Source: Sphingobium sp. AP49
Lineage (GTDB): Bacteria > Pseudomonadota > Alphaproteobacteria > Sphingomonadales > Sphingomonadaceae
NCBI RefSeq assembly: GCF_000281715.2
Contig: NZ_CP124576.1
Coordinates: 3,603,501 to 3,667,500 of the forward strand
DNA length: 64,000 nucleotides
Direction: 5' to 3'
The position numbers and the translations under genes are program-made. Positions 1 through 7,473 of the stretch are shown here, piece after piece (positions within the stretch are counted from its first letter, which is position 1; every line of letters begins with the position of its first letter). The notes beneath the pieces were generated by a model, which saw only the letters and a program-made list of their open reading frames with translations, had not been told where the DNA came from and did not search any database.

Positions 1-81
1 ATCCCCACTTGGTACCGGGGATCATTAGAGCAAGGCTTATGCCAAGATTTGGTTAACGCGCGTCAATAAGATTGTGCGTAA

Positions 82-108
82 AACGAAAAACGGCGCCGAT
101 TGGCGCCG
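82..108 (-). terminator. Rho-independent terminator of the flgN-side operon
   Basis: Seen: arms CGGCGCC (91-97) and GGCGCCG (102-108) with a GATT loop. Read on the minus strand the stem is followed by GTTTTTCGTTTT. It lies just downstream of the flgN stop, so it likely ends the leftward flgA-flgM-flgN transcript. Bases 1-81 show no gene that I can support. Confidence 0.75.
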
Positions 109-132
109 CTTTAGTCCGATAAGGAAATTTTT

Positions 133-444
133 TTATCGCCGCCCGTATGTCAGTGGCGCGGTTCGCGAACCCTGTGCGGTCAGAATGGCCAGGCGCTGCG
201 CGCTATGGTCAGCCAGCACGTTCGTGCGCACACGCGCGGCGTCGATGAGGGGCAGCAGGCCGTTCAGCCTTGCCAGCACATCAGGTTCCGATCGCCATGC
301 CCCGATCGCCCGAACCGACGCCGCAGCGGCACTGACGCGGTTGCTGGCAGCCTCGATCGCAGCGGCATCGGTACCGTCCAGAACGGCACGCAATTCCTCG
401 AATGCCGCGAAGAGTCCATCCAGAGATGCAAGGCCGAGCGGCAT
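133..444 (-). CDS. flgN: FlgN-like flagellar export chaperone
   Basis: The 103-residue product is mostly alpha-helical and rich in Ala, Leu and Glu, with the heptad-like pattern expected of FlgN. FlgN is the cytoplasmic chaperone that holds the hook-filament junction proteins FlgK and FlgL before export. The call rests mainly on position: it follows flgM by 13 bases in the same direction, the usual flgMN order, and a terminator follows. The ATG at 444 starts a protein of normal FlgN size; the open frame continues further upstream only inside flgM. Sequence conservation in this family is low, so the name is moderately secure. Confidence 0.7.
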   Translation of the reverse strand: MPLGLASLDGLFAAFEELRAVLDGTDAAAIEAASNRVSAAAASVRAIGAWRSEPDVLARLNGLLPLIDAARVRTNVLADHSAQRLAILTAQGSRTAPLTYGRR

Positions 445-457
445 GACGCTTCTCCGT

Positions 458-736
458 TCAGGCCGGCAGGTCGAGCGCCAGCATCCGATCGGCAATAGCC
501 GACGGATTGACCGGATAATTGCCCGAAGCGATCGCCGCCTTGATCGCGGCGACGCGATCCATGTCCACTGGCGCGCCTTCCGCAGCCATCCGCGCGGCAG
601 GGCTGGCCGAGGCCGAAGCAGATGTCGTGCCAGCGGTGGCCGACCCGACCGACGAGGCCGCACGAGTCTTGCCGCCATCACGCAGGCGATTCGCCTCGAT
701 GGCGGAACTGATGCTCTGGCCGACTGAGTTGATCAT
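458..736 (-). CDS. flgM: FlgM anti-sigma-28 factor
   Basis: The 92-residue protein begins MINSVGQ and has a low-complexity Ser/Ala/Thr/Gly-rich middle (residues about 25-50), as expected of the disordered N-terminal half of FlgM. Its C-terminus (VDMDRVAAIKAAIASGNYPV, then NPSAIADRML) matches the conserved FlgM sigma-binding helices. FlgM binds FliA (sigma-28) and is exported when the hook is finished, which releases late gene expression. It sits between flgA and flgN. No clear sigma-28 promoter is visible in the 45 bases before it. Confidence 0.88.
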   Translation of the reverse strand: MINSVGQSISSAIEANRLRDGGKTRAASSVGSATAGTTSASASASPAARMAAEGAPVDMDRVAAIKAAIASGNYPVNPSAIADRMLALDLPA

Positions 737-781
737 TGATTCATTCCTTCACTCGTCCCTTAGACACTATAACGGACAAGT

Positions 782-1330
782 TCAAAATTCATTAAATCCC
801 GGAACGCGTACCACGCCCATTTCCACGACCTGGGCAAGAATAGGTGCCGATTTCTTGTCTTCCCGGACCCGGATGGTCTCACCGACAGCACCATCCTCGT
901 CCGCGATCATCATCCGCGATACACTGAAGGCCGCATTGCCGGCATTTAGCTGCACGGGATCCCCCCGCTTGACGGCCGCCTCCTTTGGCACCGCCCGCGC
1001 GGCCGGCGCGTAACGGGCGACCGGACCGGTCATCCCCGCCGCACCGCCCGCCACCAGCGGCACGCGGATGCGCCAGCCCAGGGCATCACATTTGACGATC
1101 GCCGCCCCGAAGGTCGGTCCATCGACGCTTGGCGTGGTCGGGCAGGCCGCCAGCCGCAAGCGCCGATCAACCGGCGCGAGCGGCCCGCCAGGCTCCCCCA
1201 TGTTGGCGCCGACGGTCATCGCGACCAGGCTATCGATCCGGTCCAGATTCTCGAATTTCTGCTGCGCCAGCGCAGGCTGCGCACCGGCAAAGGCCAAGGT
1301 GGCGGCAAGTATCAGGCTGAGACGGGACAC
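782..1330 (-). CDS. flgA: FlgA, P-ring assembly chaperone
   Basis: This is a periplasmic protein that assists assembly of the FlgI P-ring. A signal peptide (VSRLSLILAATLAFAGAQPALA, cleavage near ALA-QQ) leads into a mature domain with the SAF-like C-terminal segment (VKRGDPVQL, then VGETIRVRE). I chose the GTG at 1330 because GGAG lies 8 bases upstream and the signal peptide then begins at residue 1. An upstream ATG at 1387 would add 19 residues before the signal peptide. The product is about 182 aa, short for FlgA (about 220), but it has the family C-terminus. It precedes flgM, as in many flagellar clusters. Confidence 0.85.
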   Translation of the reverse strand: MSRLSLILAATLAFAGAQPALAQQKFENLDRIDSLVAMTVGANMGEPGGPLAPVDRRLRLAACPTTPSVDGPTFGAAIVKCDALGWRIRVPLVAGGAAGMTGPVARYAPAARAVPKEAAVKRGDPVQLNAGNAAFSVSRMMIADEDGAVGETIRVREDKKSAPILAQVVEMGVVRVPGFNEF

Positions 1331-1393
1331 GGCACTTCTCCGGAAAATGCGGACTAGATGACCACGTACCAGCAAAATATGTGCCAAAACCCT

Positions 1394-1900
1394 TCAGTGA
1401 CGCTCGGCTGCCCCCGCCGCGATCCGGATAAGCTGCCCCTGCCCCGCCATATTGTCCGCCTGGTCTAGCCCCCGGATGATCAACCGGTCGCCGGAAATGC
1501 CGGCCGCCTTGAGCGCGCGCGCGACTGCCCCCAGCCGCGCTGCGGCCAGGTCCCATTCGTCAAACCGTTGATGCGACCGGTCCATGCCGCTACTGCGCAC
1601 CTCCATTTTGCCGCTGGATCGCGCGAACTGCCCTGCGATGGTCGCCAGACGCGCGCCGCCCTGCGGCGTCAACAGCGCCTCCCCTGGCAGGAACAATTCA
1701 GCTGCGCGCAATTCGATACCCTGCCGCATCGCCCGGCCGCCAAATTGCTGGCTGACTTCGGCCAGCAGCGCGTCGCGCTTCTGGCCACTGGCCTGAAGCA
1801 ACACAAAGAAGCCCAGCAGCAGCAGCAGCAGGTCAGCAAAACTGACAGCCCAGCGATTGCGCCGGCCTGCCGAGGCATTCAGGAGGACAGGCGCCGTCAT
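1394..1900 (-). CDS. Small MotB-like stator protein (OmpA/peptidoglycan-binding type)
   Basis: A 168-residue protein with one N-terminal membrane helix (about residues 18-40). The helix is preceded by AVSFAD, whose Asp matches in context the proton-binding Asp of MotB (AYADF in the motB gene of this window). The C-terminal half resembles a short OmpA/MotB domain (GMDRSHQRFDEWDLAAARLG, then IIRGLDQ). The start overlaps the end of the MotA-like gene by four bases, so the two are translationally coupled. It is about half the length of canonical MotB (351 aa here). Inferred role: the plug/peptidoglycan-anchor half of a second ion-driven stator, or a TolR/ExbD-like energiser for another machine. 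Confidence 0.75.
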   Translation of the reverse strand: MTAPVLLNASAGRRNRWAVSFADLLLLLLGFFVLLQASGQKRDALLAEVSQQFGGRAMRQGIELRAAELFLPGEALLTPQGGARLATIAGQFARSSGKMEVRSSGMDRSHQRFDEWDLAAARLGAVARALKAAGISGDRLIIRGLDQADNMAGQGQLIRIAAGAAERH

Positions 1901-2568
1901 GCGACCTCGCGGATCGATGCCCGGCGCAGCGGCGCATTTTCGCGACGCGCAATCACCAGCATGCGGGCAATCACCTCCTGCTGCCAGGCCAGTTCCCGAT
2001 CGGACAATTCCGCGAGGCGTGCGGCAACAGGCGCCGCAATCACATTGGCGATAACGACGCCATAGAGGGTGGTGAGCAGCGCCAGCGCCATCGCCGGCCC
2101 CAAAGCGCCGGGGTCATCCATGGCGGCGAACATGCCGACCAGGCCGATGATCGTCCCGGCCATGCCCAGCGCCGGCGCGGCATCGGCAACGGACAGCCAG
2201 ACATTGCGGGCGCCCGCATGGCGCTGCGCGCGATCGGCAATCGACTGGGCAGCCCAAGTTTCAAACTGGTCGATGCGATCGCAATTGGCGAGCCGGCGCG
2301 CCGCTTCGGTCAGAAAGGGATGATCGGCCTTGACCCGATCGGTACAGGACAGCCCCCGCAACTGGGCGATCTGGTCGATCTGCAACATCGCGGCGCGGGC
2401 CGCATCCCGATCCTGCAGCGGATCAGCGCGAAAAAGCGGCCCCAATGCCGCACAGGCACGCCCGACCGCATGACGGCCATTCTGCATCAGCACGACCAGC
2501 AATATCCCGCCAAGCATGGCGGCGAGCGTCAGCGGATCAAATAAATGCGCCAAAATCCCGACCATCAC
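1897..2568 (-). CDS. MotA/TolQ/ExbB-family proton channel protein
   Basis: A 223-residue membrane protein with an N-terminal helix (residues about 5-28) and a C-terminal pair of helices typical of the MotA/TolQ/ExbB Pfam family (APALGMAGTIIGLVGMF, then GPAMALALLTTLYGVVIANV). It differs from the canonical MotA at 11.2-12.1 kb (287 aa), so the locus holds two stator channel genes. It forms an operon with the downstream MotB-like gene and diverges from flgB. The 256-base gap to flgB holds the flgB promoter region; no promoter for this gene could be assigned. Confidence 0.8.
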   Translation of the reverse strand: MMVGILAHLFDPLTLAAMLGGILLVVLMQNGRHAVGRACAALGPLFRADPLQDRDAARAAMLQIDQIAQLRGLSCTDRVKADHPFLTEAARRLANCDRIDQFETWAAQSIADRAQRHAGARNVWLSVADAAPALGMAGTIIGLVGMFAAMDDPGALGPAMALALLTTLYGVVIANVIAAPVAARLAELSDRELAWQQEVIARMLVIARRENAPLRRASIREVA

Positions 2569-2598
2569 TCGCTTCCCGTCTTGCCCAATCCCGGCTGT

Positions 2599-2634
2599 GG
2601 CAGTTTCCTGCCGCCACCCGGCAATTTCTTGCCG
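2599..2634. promoter_or_regulatory. Tandem inverted repeats, possible enhancer for sigma-54 activator
   Basis: Seen: GGCAG-TTTC-CTGCC (2599-2612) and CGGCAA-TTTC-TTGCCG (2619-2634). Loops are identical and centres are 21 bp apart, two helical turns. They lie about 80-110 bp upstream of the -24 element of the flgB promoter, the usual distance for a bacterial enhancer-binding protein. The motif resembles FlbD-type ftr elements as I recall them; the identity of the binding protein is inference. Confidence 0.55.
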
Positions 2635-2708
2635 CCCTTGCCGCCCAATGCCGCAAAACCCCCGAATTTCCGTTTCTTTGAGCCTTGCCTATGCGTCACC
2701 CACGCAAA

Positions 2709-2724
2709 TTGGCACGGCTCTTGC
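2709..2724 (+). promoter_or_regulatory. Sigma-54 promoter (-24/-12) of the flgB operon
   Basis: TTGGCACG-N4-TTGC, with GG at 2711-2712 and GC at 2723-2724, gives exactly the GG-N10-GC spacing of RpoN promoters. It lies 100 bases upstream of flgB. Sigma-54 control of early flagellar operons is established for Caulobacter and many other bacteria. Confidence 0.85.
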
Positions 2725-2824
2725 GGATATCAGGCTGGATCGCCCGCATCGGATGCCATCAGGCCTCAGAACGGCGGGACGATCGAAAGCTTTAGGCCCG
2801 GACGGGCAAAAGGACTGACGAAAA

Positions 2825-3193
2825 ATGTCGCTGGAAGACGGTTTGTTCGGGATCCATGGAAAGGCGCTGGCGCTTCGCTCGCAGCGCCTGTCCCTGCTCG
2901 CGTCCAATATCGCGAACGCATCGACCCCCAATTACAAGGCGCGCGACATCGATTTCGAGTCCGCGCTGAAGGAAGCGACGGCCCAGACCGACCGCAGCGC
3001 CGCCGATGTTGGCCAGGCCGCAGACGACGCGATGGGCTATCGCATCCCCCTGCAGCCCAGTCTCGACGGCAACACCGTCGAACTGAGCACCGAACAGACC
3101 CTGTTTGCGGAAAATGCGGTGAAATACCGCACCACCCTCTCCTTTCTGGAAGGCCGCATCAACACCATCAACCGCGCGCTGAAGGGAGAATGA
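2825..3193 (+). CDS. flgB: FlgB, proximal flagellar rod protein
   Basis: 122 residues, the usual size for FlgB. It begins the rightward flagellar operon behind the sigma-54 promoter. The N-terminal signature of axial proteins is present (ALRSQRLSLLASNIANASTP, then NYKARDIDF), and the C-terminus is an amphipathic helix that would form the D0 core with the N-terminus. FlgB is the first rod subunit on the MS-ring and is exported by the flagellar type III system without a cleaved signal. flgC follows after 2 bases. Confidence 0.95.
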   Translation: MSLEDGLFGIHGKALALRSQRLSLLASNIANASTPNYKARDIDFESALKEATAQTDRSAADVGQAADDAMGYRIPLQPSLDGNTVELSTEQTLFAENAVKYRTTLSFLEGRINTINRALKGE

Positions 3194-3195
3194 GC

Positions 3196-3606
3196 ATGAG
3201 CGGTTCAGGCCCCATGAACGTGTTCGACATCGCCGGCCGCGCCATGAGCGCGCAGCTGGTCCGTCTGAACGCCACCGCGTCGAACATGGCCAATGCCGGC
3301 AATGTCACCGGCAGCGCGGCTGAAGCCTATCGCGCGATCAAGCCGGTGTTCGAATCCGTCACCGACAGCCCCGGCGTGTCGACGGTGAAGGTCAAGAATG
3401 TCGTCACCACCGACGCGCAGCCGACCAAGCGCCACGACCCCAATCACCCCCTGGCCGATGCCAATGGCGATGTCTGGGAAGCGGCGGTCGATAGCAATGC
3501 GGAGATGGTCGACATGATCGAGACCGCCCGCATGTACCAGAATAACGTTCAGGTCTTGAACACCGCCAAGTCCCTGATGCTCGAAACCATAAGGATCGGC
3601 AAATGA
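3196..3606 (+). CDS. flgC: FlgC, proximal flagellar rod protein
   Basis: 136 residues. It starts MSGSGPMNVFDIAGRAMSAQ, has the axial signature LNATASNMANAGN and ends with the conserved rod C-terminus (VDMIETARMYQNNVQVLNTA). An ATG at 3190 overlaps the flgB stop, but the one at 3196 lies at better distance from AGGGAGA (3183-3189) and is preferred. Its end overlaps flgD by four bases (ATGA). FlgC polymerises on FlgB in the proximal rod. Confidence 0.94.
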   Translation: MSGSGPMNVFDIAGRAMSAQLVRLNATASNMANAGNVTGSAAEAYRAIKPVFESVTDSPGVSTVKVKNVVTTDAQPTKRHDPNHPLADANGDVWEAAVDSNAEMVDMIETARMYQNNVQVLNTAKSLMLETIRIGK

Positions 3607-4262
3607 CGACGACGTCCACCGTCACCGATAGCGCAGGCCTTTCGGTCTACAACCCGAATGCCAATGTCGGCACCGGCAGCGCGACCATGGACCAGTCAAG
3701 CTTCCTGACGCTGCTGACCGCGCAGATGCAGTATCAGGACCCGCTCGAGCCGGTCGACAATACCCAGATGGTGTCGCAGATGGCGACCATCACCCAGTCG
3801 ACCGGCATCGCGGAGATGAACCAGTCGTTGAAGAATCTCGCCAGCGAGCTGACCGGCACCCGCCTGGGCGACGCCGCCAGCTGGATCGGCAAGTCGATGC
3901 TGGTCCAGAGCAATATCGCGGTGCCCGACGCCAGCGGCTATTATGCCGGCCAGATCACCATGCCCAGCGCCACCGAGGGTGCCACGGTCAGCCTGGTCGA
4001 TGCCGACGGCAATGTCGTCAAGAGCATCGACCTGGGATCGCAGCCTGCCGGGGATGTCAGCTTCTACTGGGATGGCAAGGATGATGCGGGCGAAACCGTC
4101 TCCTCCTCCGCCCTTCAGGTCAAGGTCAGCGGCGCGACCCCGAGCAAGGTCGCAACCTGGGCCACCATTGCCGCCGTCCAGTCACCCGCCGACGGCTCGT
4201 CTTCCAAACTCATCACCGCACTCGGCAGCTACAGCCCGACCGATGCGCTGAGCCTGATGTAA
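3603..4262 (+). CDS. flgD: FlgD, hook-capping protein
   Basis: 219 residues, normal for FlgD. The N-terminal capping region carries the family motif FLTLLTAQMQYQDPLEPVDN (about residues 32-51), then QMATITQSTGIAEMN. The C-terminal half has a FlgD tudor/Ig-like region (FYWDGKDDAGETV). FlgD caps the growing hook and lets FlgE polymerise, then leaves. It overlaps flgC and is followed by flgE after a 34-base gap containing AAGGAG. Confidence 0.94.
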   Translation: MTTTSTVTDSAGLSVYNPNANVGTGSATMDQSSFLTLLTAQMQYQDPLEPVDNTQMVSQMATITQSTGIAEMNQSLKNLASELTGTRLGDAASWIGKSMLVQSNIAVPDASGYYAGQITMPSATEGATVSLVDADGNVVKSIDLGSQPAGDVSFYWDGKDDAGETVSSSALQVKVSGATPSKVATWATIAAVQSPADGSSSKLITALGSYSPTDALSLM

Positions 4263-4296
4263 TTTCCCTCATCCTTTTCACCCAAGGAGTTACGCC

Positions 4297-5142
4297 ATGT
4301 CCTTTTATGTTTCGCTTTCCGGCCTCAAGGGCGCCCAGGCTGACCTGTCGGCCATCTCGAACAATGTCGCCAACGTGAACTCGACTGCCTTCAAGAAGAG
4401 CAAGGCCCAGTTCGGCGACATTTTCGCCGCCGCGCCGATGCAGACCACTCACCAGGTCGCCGGCCAGGGCGTGCGCGTGCAGGGCATCACCCAGCAGTTC
4501 ACGCAGGGCACGATCGAGACCACCGACAAGACGCTGGACCTGGCGATCTCGGGCGAAGGCTTCTTCACCGTGAAGGGCGAGGACGGCACCGTCAGCTATA
4601 CCCGCAACGGCGCCTTCTCGGTCGACAATGACCGCTATGCCGTCGACACCACCGGATCGCGCATCCAGGTATTCGCGGTCGACCCGGACACCGGCGAGAT
4701 CACCACCCCGCCGACCAATTCGACCACGCCCAACGACCTTACCGACCTGCAGATCCCGACCACCTACAAGGGCGAAGCCGACGGCGCGCAGCTTACCAGC
4801 GTGGGCGTGGGCAAGGACGGCCTGGTGTCGGCCATCTATGCCGACGGCTCGACCGTCTATCTGGGCCAGGTCGCGATGGCGTCGTTCAACAGCCTGGAAG
4901 GCCTGCGCCAGCAGGGCGACGCCCATTGGACATCGACCGTGGAAAGCGGCAACGCGATCATCGGCACGCCCAACCAGGGCATGTTCGGCGCGGTCAACTC
5001 CGGCTCGCTGGAACGTTCCAACGTCGACATCACCGACGAGTTGGTCCAGCTGATCGCGGCCCAGCGCAACTTCCAGGCGAACTCGAAGGCGATCGAGGCA
5101 GCCAACACGCTGACCACCACCATCGTCAACATCCGCAGCTAA
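4297..5142 (+). CDS. flgE: FlgE, flagellar hook protein (short form)
   Basis: The N-terminus is MSFYVSLSGLKGAQADLSAI with NNVANVNSTAFKKSKAQFGD, the classic hook signature. Residues about 70-110 (LDLAISGEGFFTVK, SYTRNGAF) are the FlgE/F/G D1 core, and the C-terminus (LERSNVDITDELVQLIAAQR) is the D0 helix. At 281 residues it is well below typical hook proteins (about 400 in Salmonella, more in Caulobacter), so the outer D2-type domain appears to be missing or minimal. Position after flgD supports FlgE rather than a rod protein. AAGGAG lies 7 bases before the start. Confidence 0.88.
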   Translation: MSFYVSLSGLKGAQADLSAISNNVANVNSTAFKKSKAQFGDIFAAAPMQTTHQVAGQGVRVQGITQQFTQGTIETTDKTLDLAISGEGFFTVKGEDGTVSYTRNGAFSVDNDRYAVDTTGSRIQVFAVDPDTGEITTPPTNSTTPNDLTDLQIPTTYKGEADGAQLTSVGVGKDGLVSAIYADGSTVYLGQVAMASFNSLEGLRQQGDAHWTSTVESGNAIIGTPNQGMFGAVNSGSLERSNVDITDELVQLIAAQRNFQANSKAIEAANTLTTTIVNIRS

Positions 5143-5166
5143 GGCGCAGGGTAGAAGGGATAGCCC

Positions 5167-5910
5167 ATGGACCGGCTCGTCAACACGGCACTGACCGCGA
5201 TGCGCGGTGCGATGGCCCGCCAGGCGTCGATCGCGAACAATCTCGCGAACGCCAACACGGTCGGCTTTCGCGCCGAAATCGCCAATGCCGAGACGCGCTG
5301 GATCAAGGGCGACACCTTCGACACCCGGGCTCAGGCCTCCGAACAGGTGATCGCCGCCGACATGGCGCAGGGGGCGGTCACCGAAACCGGCAATCCGTTG
5401 GACGTGGCGATGAACGGCGACGCCCTGCTCGCCGTTCAGGGGCCTGACGGCCAGGAAGCCTATACCCGCAGGGGTGATCTCAAAGTCAGCGACAGCGGAC
5501 TGCTTACCACCGGCGACGGCTTGCCCGTGCTGGGCCAGGGTGGTCCGATCACCCTGCCGCAGATGGACAGCGTGTCGATCGCCAAGGATGGCAGCATCTG
5601 GGGCGTGCCCCAGGGCGGCGATCCGGCCAATCCGCAGCAGGTTGACAAGCTGAAGCTGGTCAATGCGACCGGGTCCAGCATCGCCAAGGGCACCGACGGC
5701 CTGTTCCGCGAAGTCAATGGTGGCGCCTTGCCCGACGACCCGCTTGCGACGGTCACCGGCGGTTCGGTCGAGGGATCGAACGTCAATGCCACGGCGGCGC
5801 TGGTCCAGATGATCGAAGCCAGCCGCGCCTGGGAAACCCAGGTCAAGATGATCGACACCGCCAAGCAGATGGATGACGGCGGCGCATCGCTCATGAAACT
5901 AGATGGTTAA
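5167..5910 (+). CDS. flgF: FlgF, flagellar rod protein
   Basis: 247 residues, the normal FlgF size. It begins MDRLVNTALTAMRGAMARQA, then SIANNLANANTVGFRAEIAN, the FlgF form of the axial signature. The core motif is LDVAMNGDALLAVQG, with AYTRRGDLKVS following. The C-terminus ends with a short amphipathic helix (SRAWETQVKMIDTAKQMDD). FlgF is a proximal rod subunit between FlgC and FlgG. The gene follows flgE by 24 bases and is followed by a separate sigma-54 promoter. Confidence 0.94.
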   Translation: MDRLVNTALTAMRGAMARQASIANNLANANTVGFRAEIANAETRWIKGDTFDTRAQASEQVIAADMAQGAVTETGNPLDVAMNGDALLAVQGPDGQEAYTRRGDLKVSDSGLLTTGDGLPVLGQGGPITLPQMDSVSIAKDGSIWGVPQGGDPANPQQVDKLKLVNATGSSIAKGTDGLFREVNGGALPDDPLATVTGGSVEGSNVNATAALVQMIEASRAWETQVKMIDTAKQMDDGGASLMKLDG

Positions 5911-5912
5911 TT

Positions 5913-5928
5913 TTGGCACGCATCTTGC
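5913..5928 (+). promoter_or_regulatory. Second sigma-54 promoter, upstream of flgG
   Basis: TTGGCACGCATCTTGC has GG at 5915-5916 and GC at 5927-5928, exact GG-N10-GC spacing, and matches the flgB promoter at most positions. It starts 3 bases after the flgF stop and 66 bases before flgG, so flgG-L can be transcribed apart from flgB-F. Confidence 0.8.
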
Positions 5929-5978
5929 TGTGAATGACGCATGAGCATCCCCCCGGGGAGCCGCACGGAGATTGAACG

Positions 5979-6767
5979 ATGAGCAACGCCGCCCTTCATG
6001 TCGCCCGCACCGGCCTTGACGCGCAGAACACGAAGATGCGCGTGATCGCCAACAACCTGGCGAACGTCAACACAACCGGCTTCAAGCGTGATCGCGCCGA
6101 TTTCGAGACGCTGGCCTATCAGCAGATCGTGGCCGCAGGTGCCAATTCCGACAGCGAGAACAAGTTCGCCACTGGCCTCAACCTGGGCTCGGGCGTGTCG
6201 CTGCAGGGCACCAGCAAGATGAACACCCAGGGCACGCTGCAGGAAACCGGCAATGCTCTCGACATGGCGATCGAGGGCGCGGGCTTCTTCCAGGTGCAAC
6301 GCCCTGACGGTTCGATCGCCTATACCCGCGCCGGCAATTTCAGCGTCACTGCCGAAGGCACTGTCGTTACCAGCGAAGGCCTGCCGCTGATCCCGCAGAT
6401 CACCGTGCCCCAGGGTGCGACCTCCATCACCGTCGGCAATGACGGCACCGTGTCGGCCACGCTGCAGGGCGAGAGCGAACCGACCCAGCTCGGCCAGGTC
6501 GAACTGGCCAGTTTCATGAACTCGGCCGGGCTGCAGGCGATCGGCGGCAATCTGCTGGTCGAAACCGCCGCCAGCGGCACGCCGCAGGTCGGCGTGGCCG
6601 GTCTGGAAGGACGCGGCGCAATCCGGTCGGGCAATCTGGAAACCTCGAACGTCAACGTCGTCGAGGAACTGGTCGACATGATCGAGACGCAGCGCGCCTA
6701 TGAGGTCAATTCCAAGATGATCAAGGCGACGGACGAAATGCTCCAATACGCCAATCAGAATATGTGA
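5979..6767 (+). CDS. flgG: FlgG, distal flagellar rod protein
   Basis: 262 residues, the canonical length. It opens MSNAALHVARTGLDAQNTKM, then RVIANNLANVNTTGFKRDRA, and ends RAYEVNSKMIKATDEMLQYANQ, the most conserved FlgG tail. LDMAIEGAGFFQVQ and AYTRAGNFSV form the D1 core. FlgG builds the distal rod through the P- and L-rings. It has its own sigma-54 promoter and is followed by flgH after 8 bases. Confidence 0.97.
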   Translation: MSNAALHVARTGLDAQNTKMRVIANNLANVNTTGFKRDRADFETLAYQQIVAAGANSDSENKFATGLNLGSGVSLQGTSKMNTQGTLQETGNALDMAIEGAGFFQVQRPDGSIAYTRAGNFSVTAEGTVVTSEGLPLIPQITVPQGATSITVGNDGTVSATLQGESEPTQLGQVELASFMNSAGLQAIGGNLLVETAASGTPQVGVAGLEGRGAIRSGNLETSNVNVVEELVDMIETQRAYEVNSKMIKATDEMLQYANQNM

Positions 6768-6775
6768 GGCGGTAG

Positions 6776-7456
6776 ATGCGTATCATCTCCATCTCGCTCG
6801 CCGCGCTGGCCCTCGCCTCGCTGGCGGCGTCGCCGGCCGAAGCGGGCAAGAAGAAGCGCGACGTCGAGCGCGAATATTATGCGCCGACCGTCATCGCCCA
6901 GCCAGCAGCGCCGCAGGCCAATGGATCGATCTTCCAGGTCTCCACCGGCTATACGCCGCTCACCAGCGGCGCGCGCGCCGGCAATGTCGGCGACATCATC
7001 ACGATCGTCCTGGTCGAGCGGACCCAGGCCACCAAGAGCAACAGCGCGGATACCAACCGCAGCGGCTCGATCGGACTCAACCCGCCGACCACCGGTCCGC
7101 TGTCCAAACTGTTCAGCGCCAGCGATGTGGCGATGAGTGGCCAGAACACCTTCACCGGCAAGGGCGCGGCAACCCAGTCCAACGCCCTGAACGGCGAAAT
7201 CACCGTGACGATCGCGCAGGTCTATCCCAACGGCACGATGCTGGTGAAGGGCGAGAAGGCGCTGACGCTCAATCGCGGCGACGAGTTCATCCAGATCAGC
7301 GGACTGGTTCGCCAGGCCGATATCGGCCCGGACAACCGCATCCTGTCGACCCGCGTGGCCGACGCCAAGATCATCTACACCGGCAAGGGCGAGATCGCCC
7401 GCGCCAGCCGCCAGGGCTGGCTGCAGCGCTTCTTCTCGATGATCAGTCCCTTCTGA
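6776..7456 (+). CDS. flgH: FlgH, flagellar L-ring protein
   Basis: 226 residues. Family motifs are clear: GDIITIVLVERTQA near residue 76, then FTGKGAATQSNALNGEITVTI, and a C-terminus with GDEFIQISGLVRQADIGPDN. FlgH forms the outer-membrane L-ring bushing and is usually a lipoprotein. Here the N-terminal signal (LAALALASLAASPAEA-GK) contains no cysteine, so a type I cleavage is predicted and the lipid anchor seems absent. It is followed directly by flgI. Confidence 0.93.
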   Translation: MRIISISLAALALASLAASPAEAGKKKRDVEREYYAPTVIAQPAAPQANGSIFQVSTGYTPLTSGARAGNVGDIITIVLVERTQATKSNSADTNRSGSIGLNPPTTGPLSKLFSASDVAMSGQNTFTGKGAATQSNALNGEITVTIAQVYPNGTMLVKGEKALTLNRGDEFIQISGLVRQADIGPDNRILSTRVADAKIIYTGKGEIARASRQGWLQRFFSMISPF

Positions 7457-7473
7457 TGGAGACCCGGACCGCC

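Noticed and set aside
1..81. Possible gene or sigma-28-like element at the left edge (TAAA and CCGATAA words)
   Set aside because: The spacing between the words does not fit, and no downstream plus-strand gene exists.
984..1000. TTGGCACC-like sequence resembling a sigma-54 -24 element in flgA
   Set aside because: It lacks the TTGC -12 part and lies inside coding sequence on the wrong strand for a gene start.
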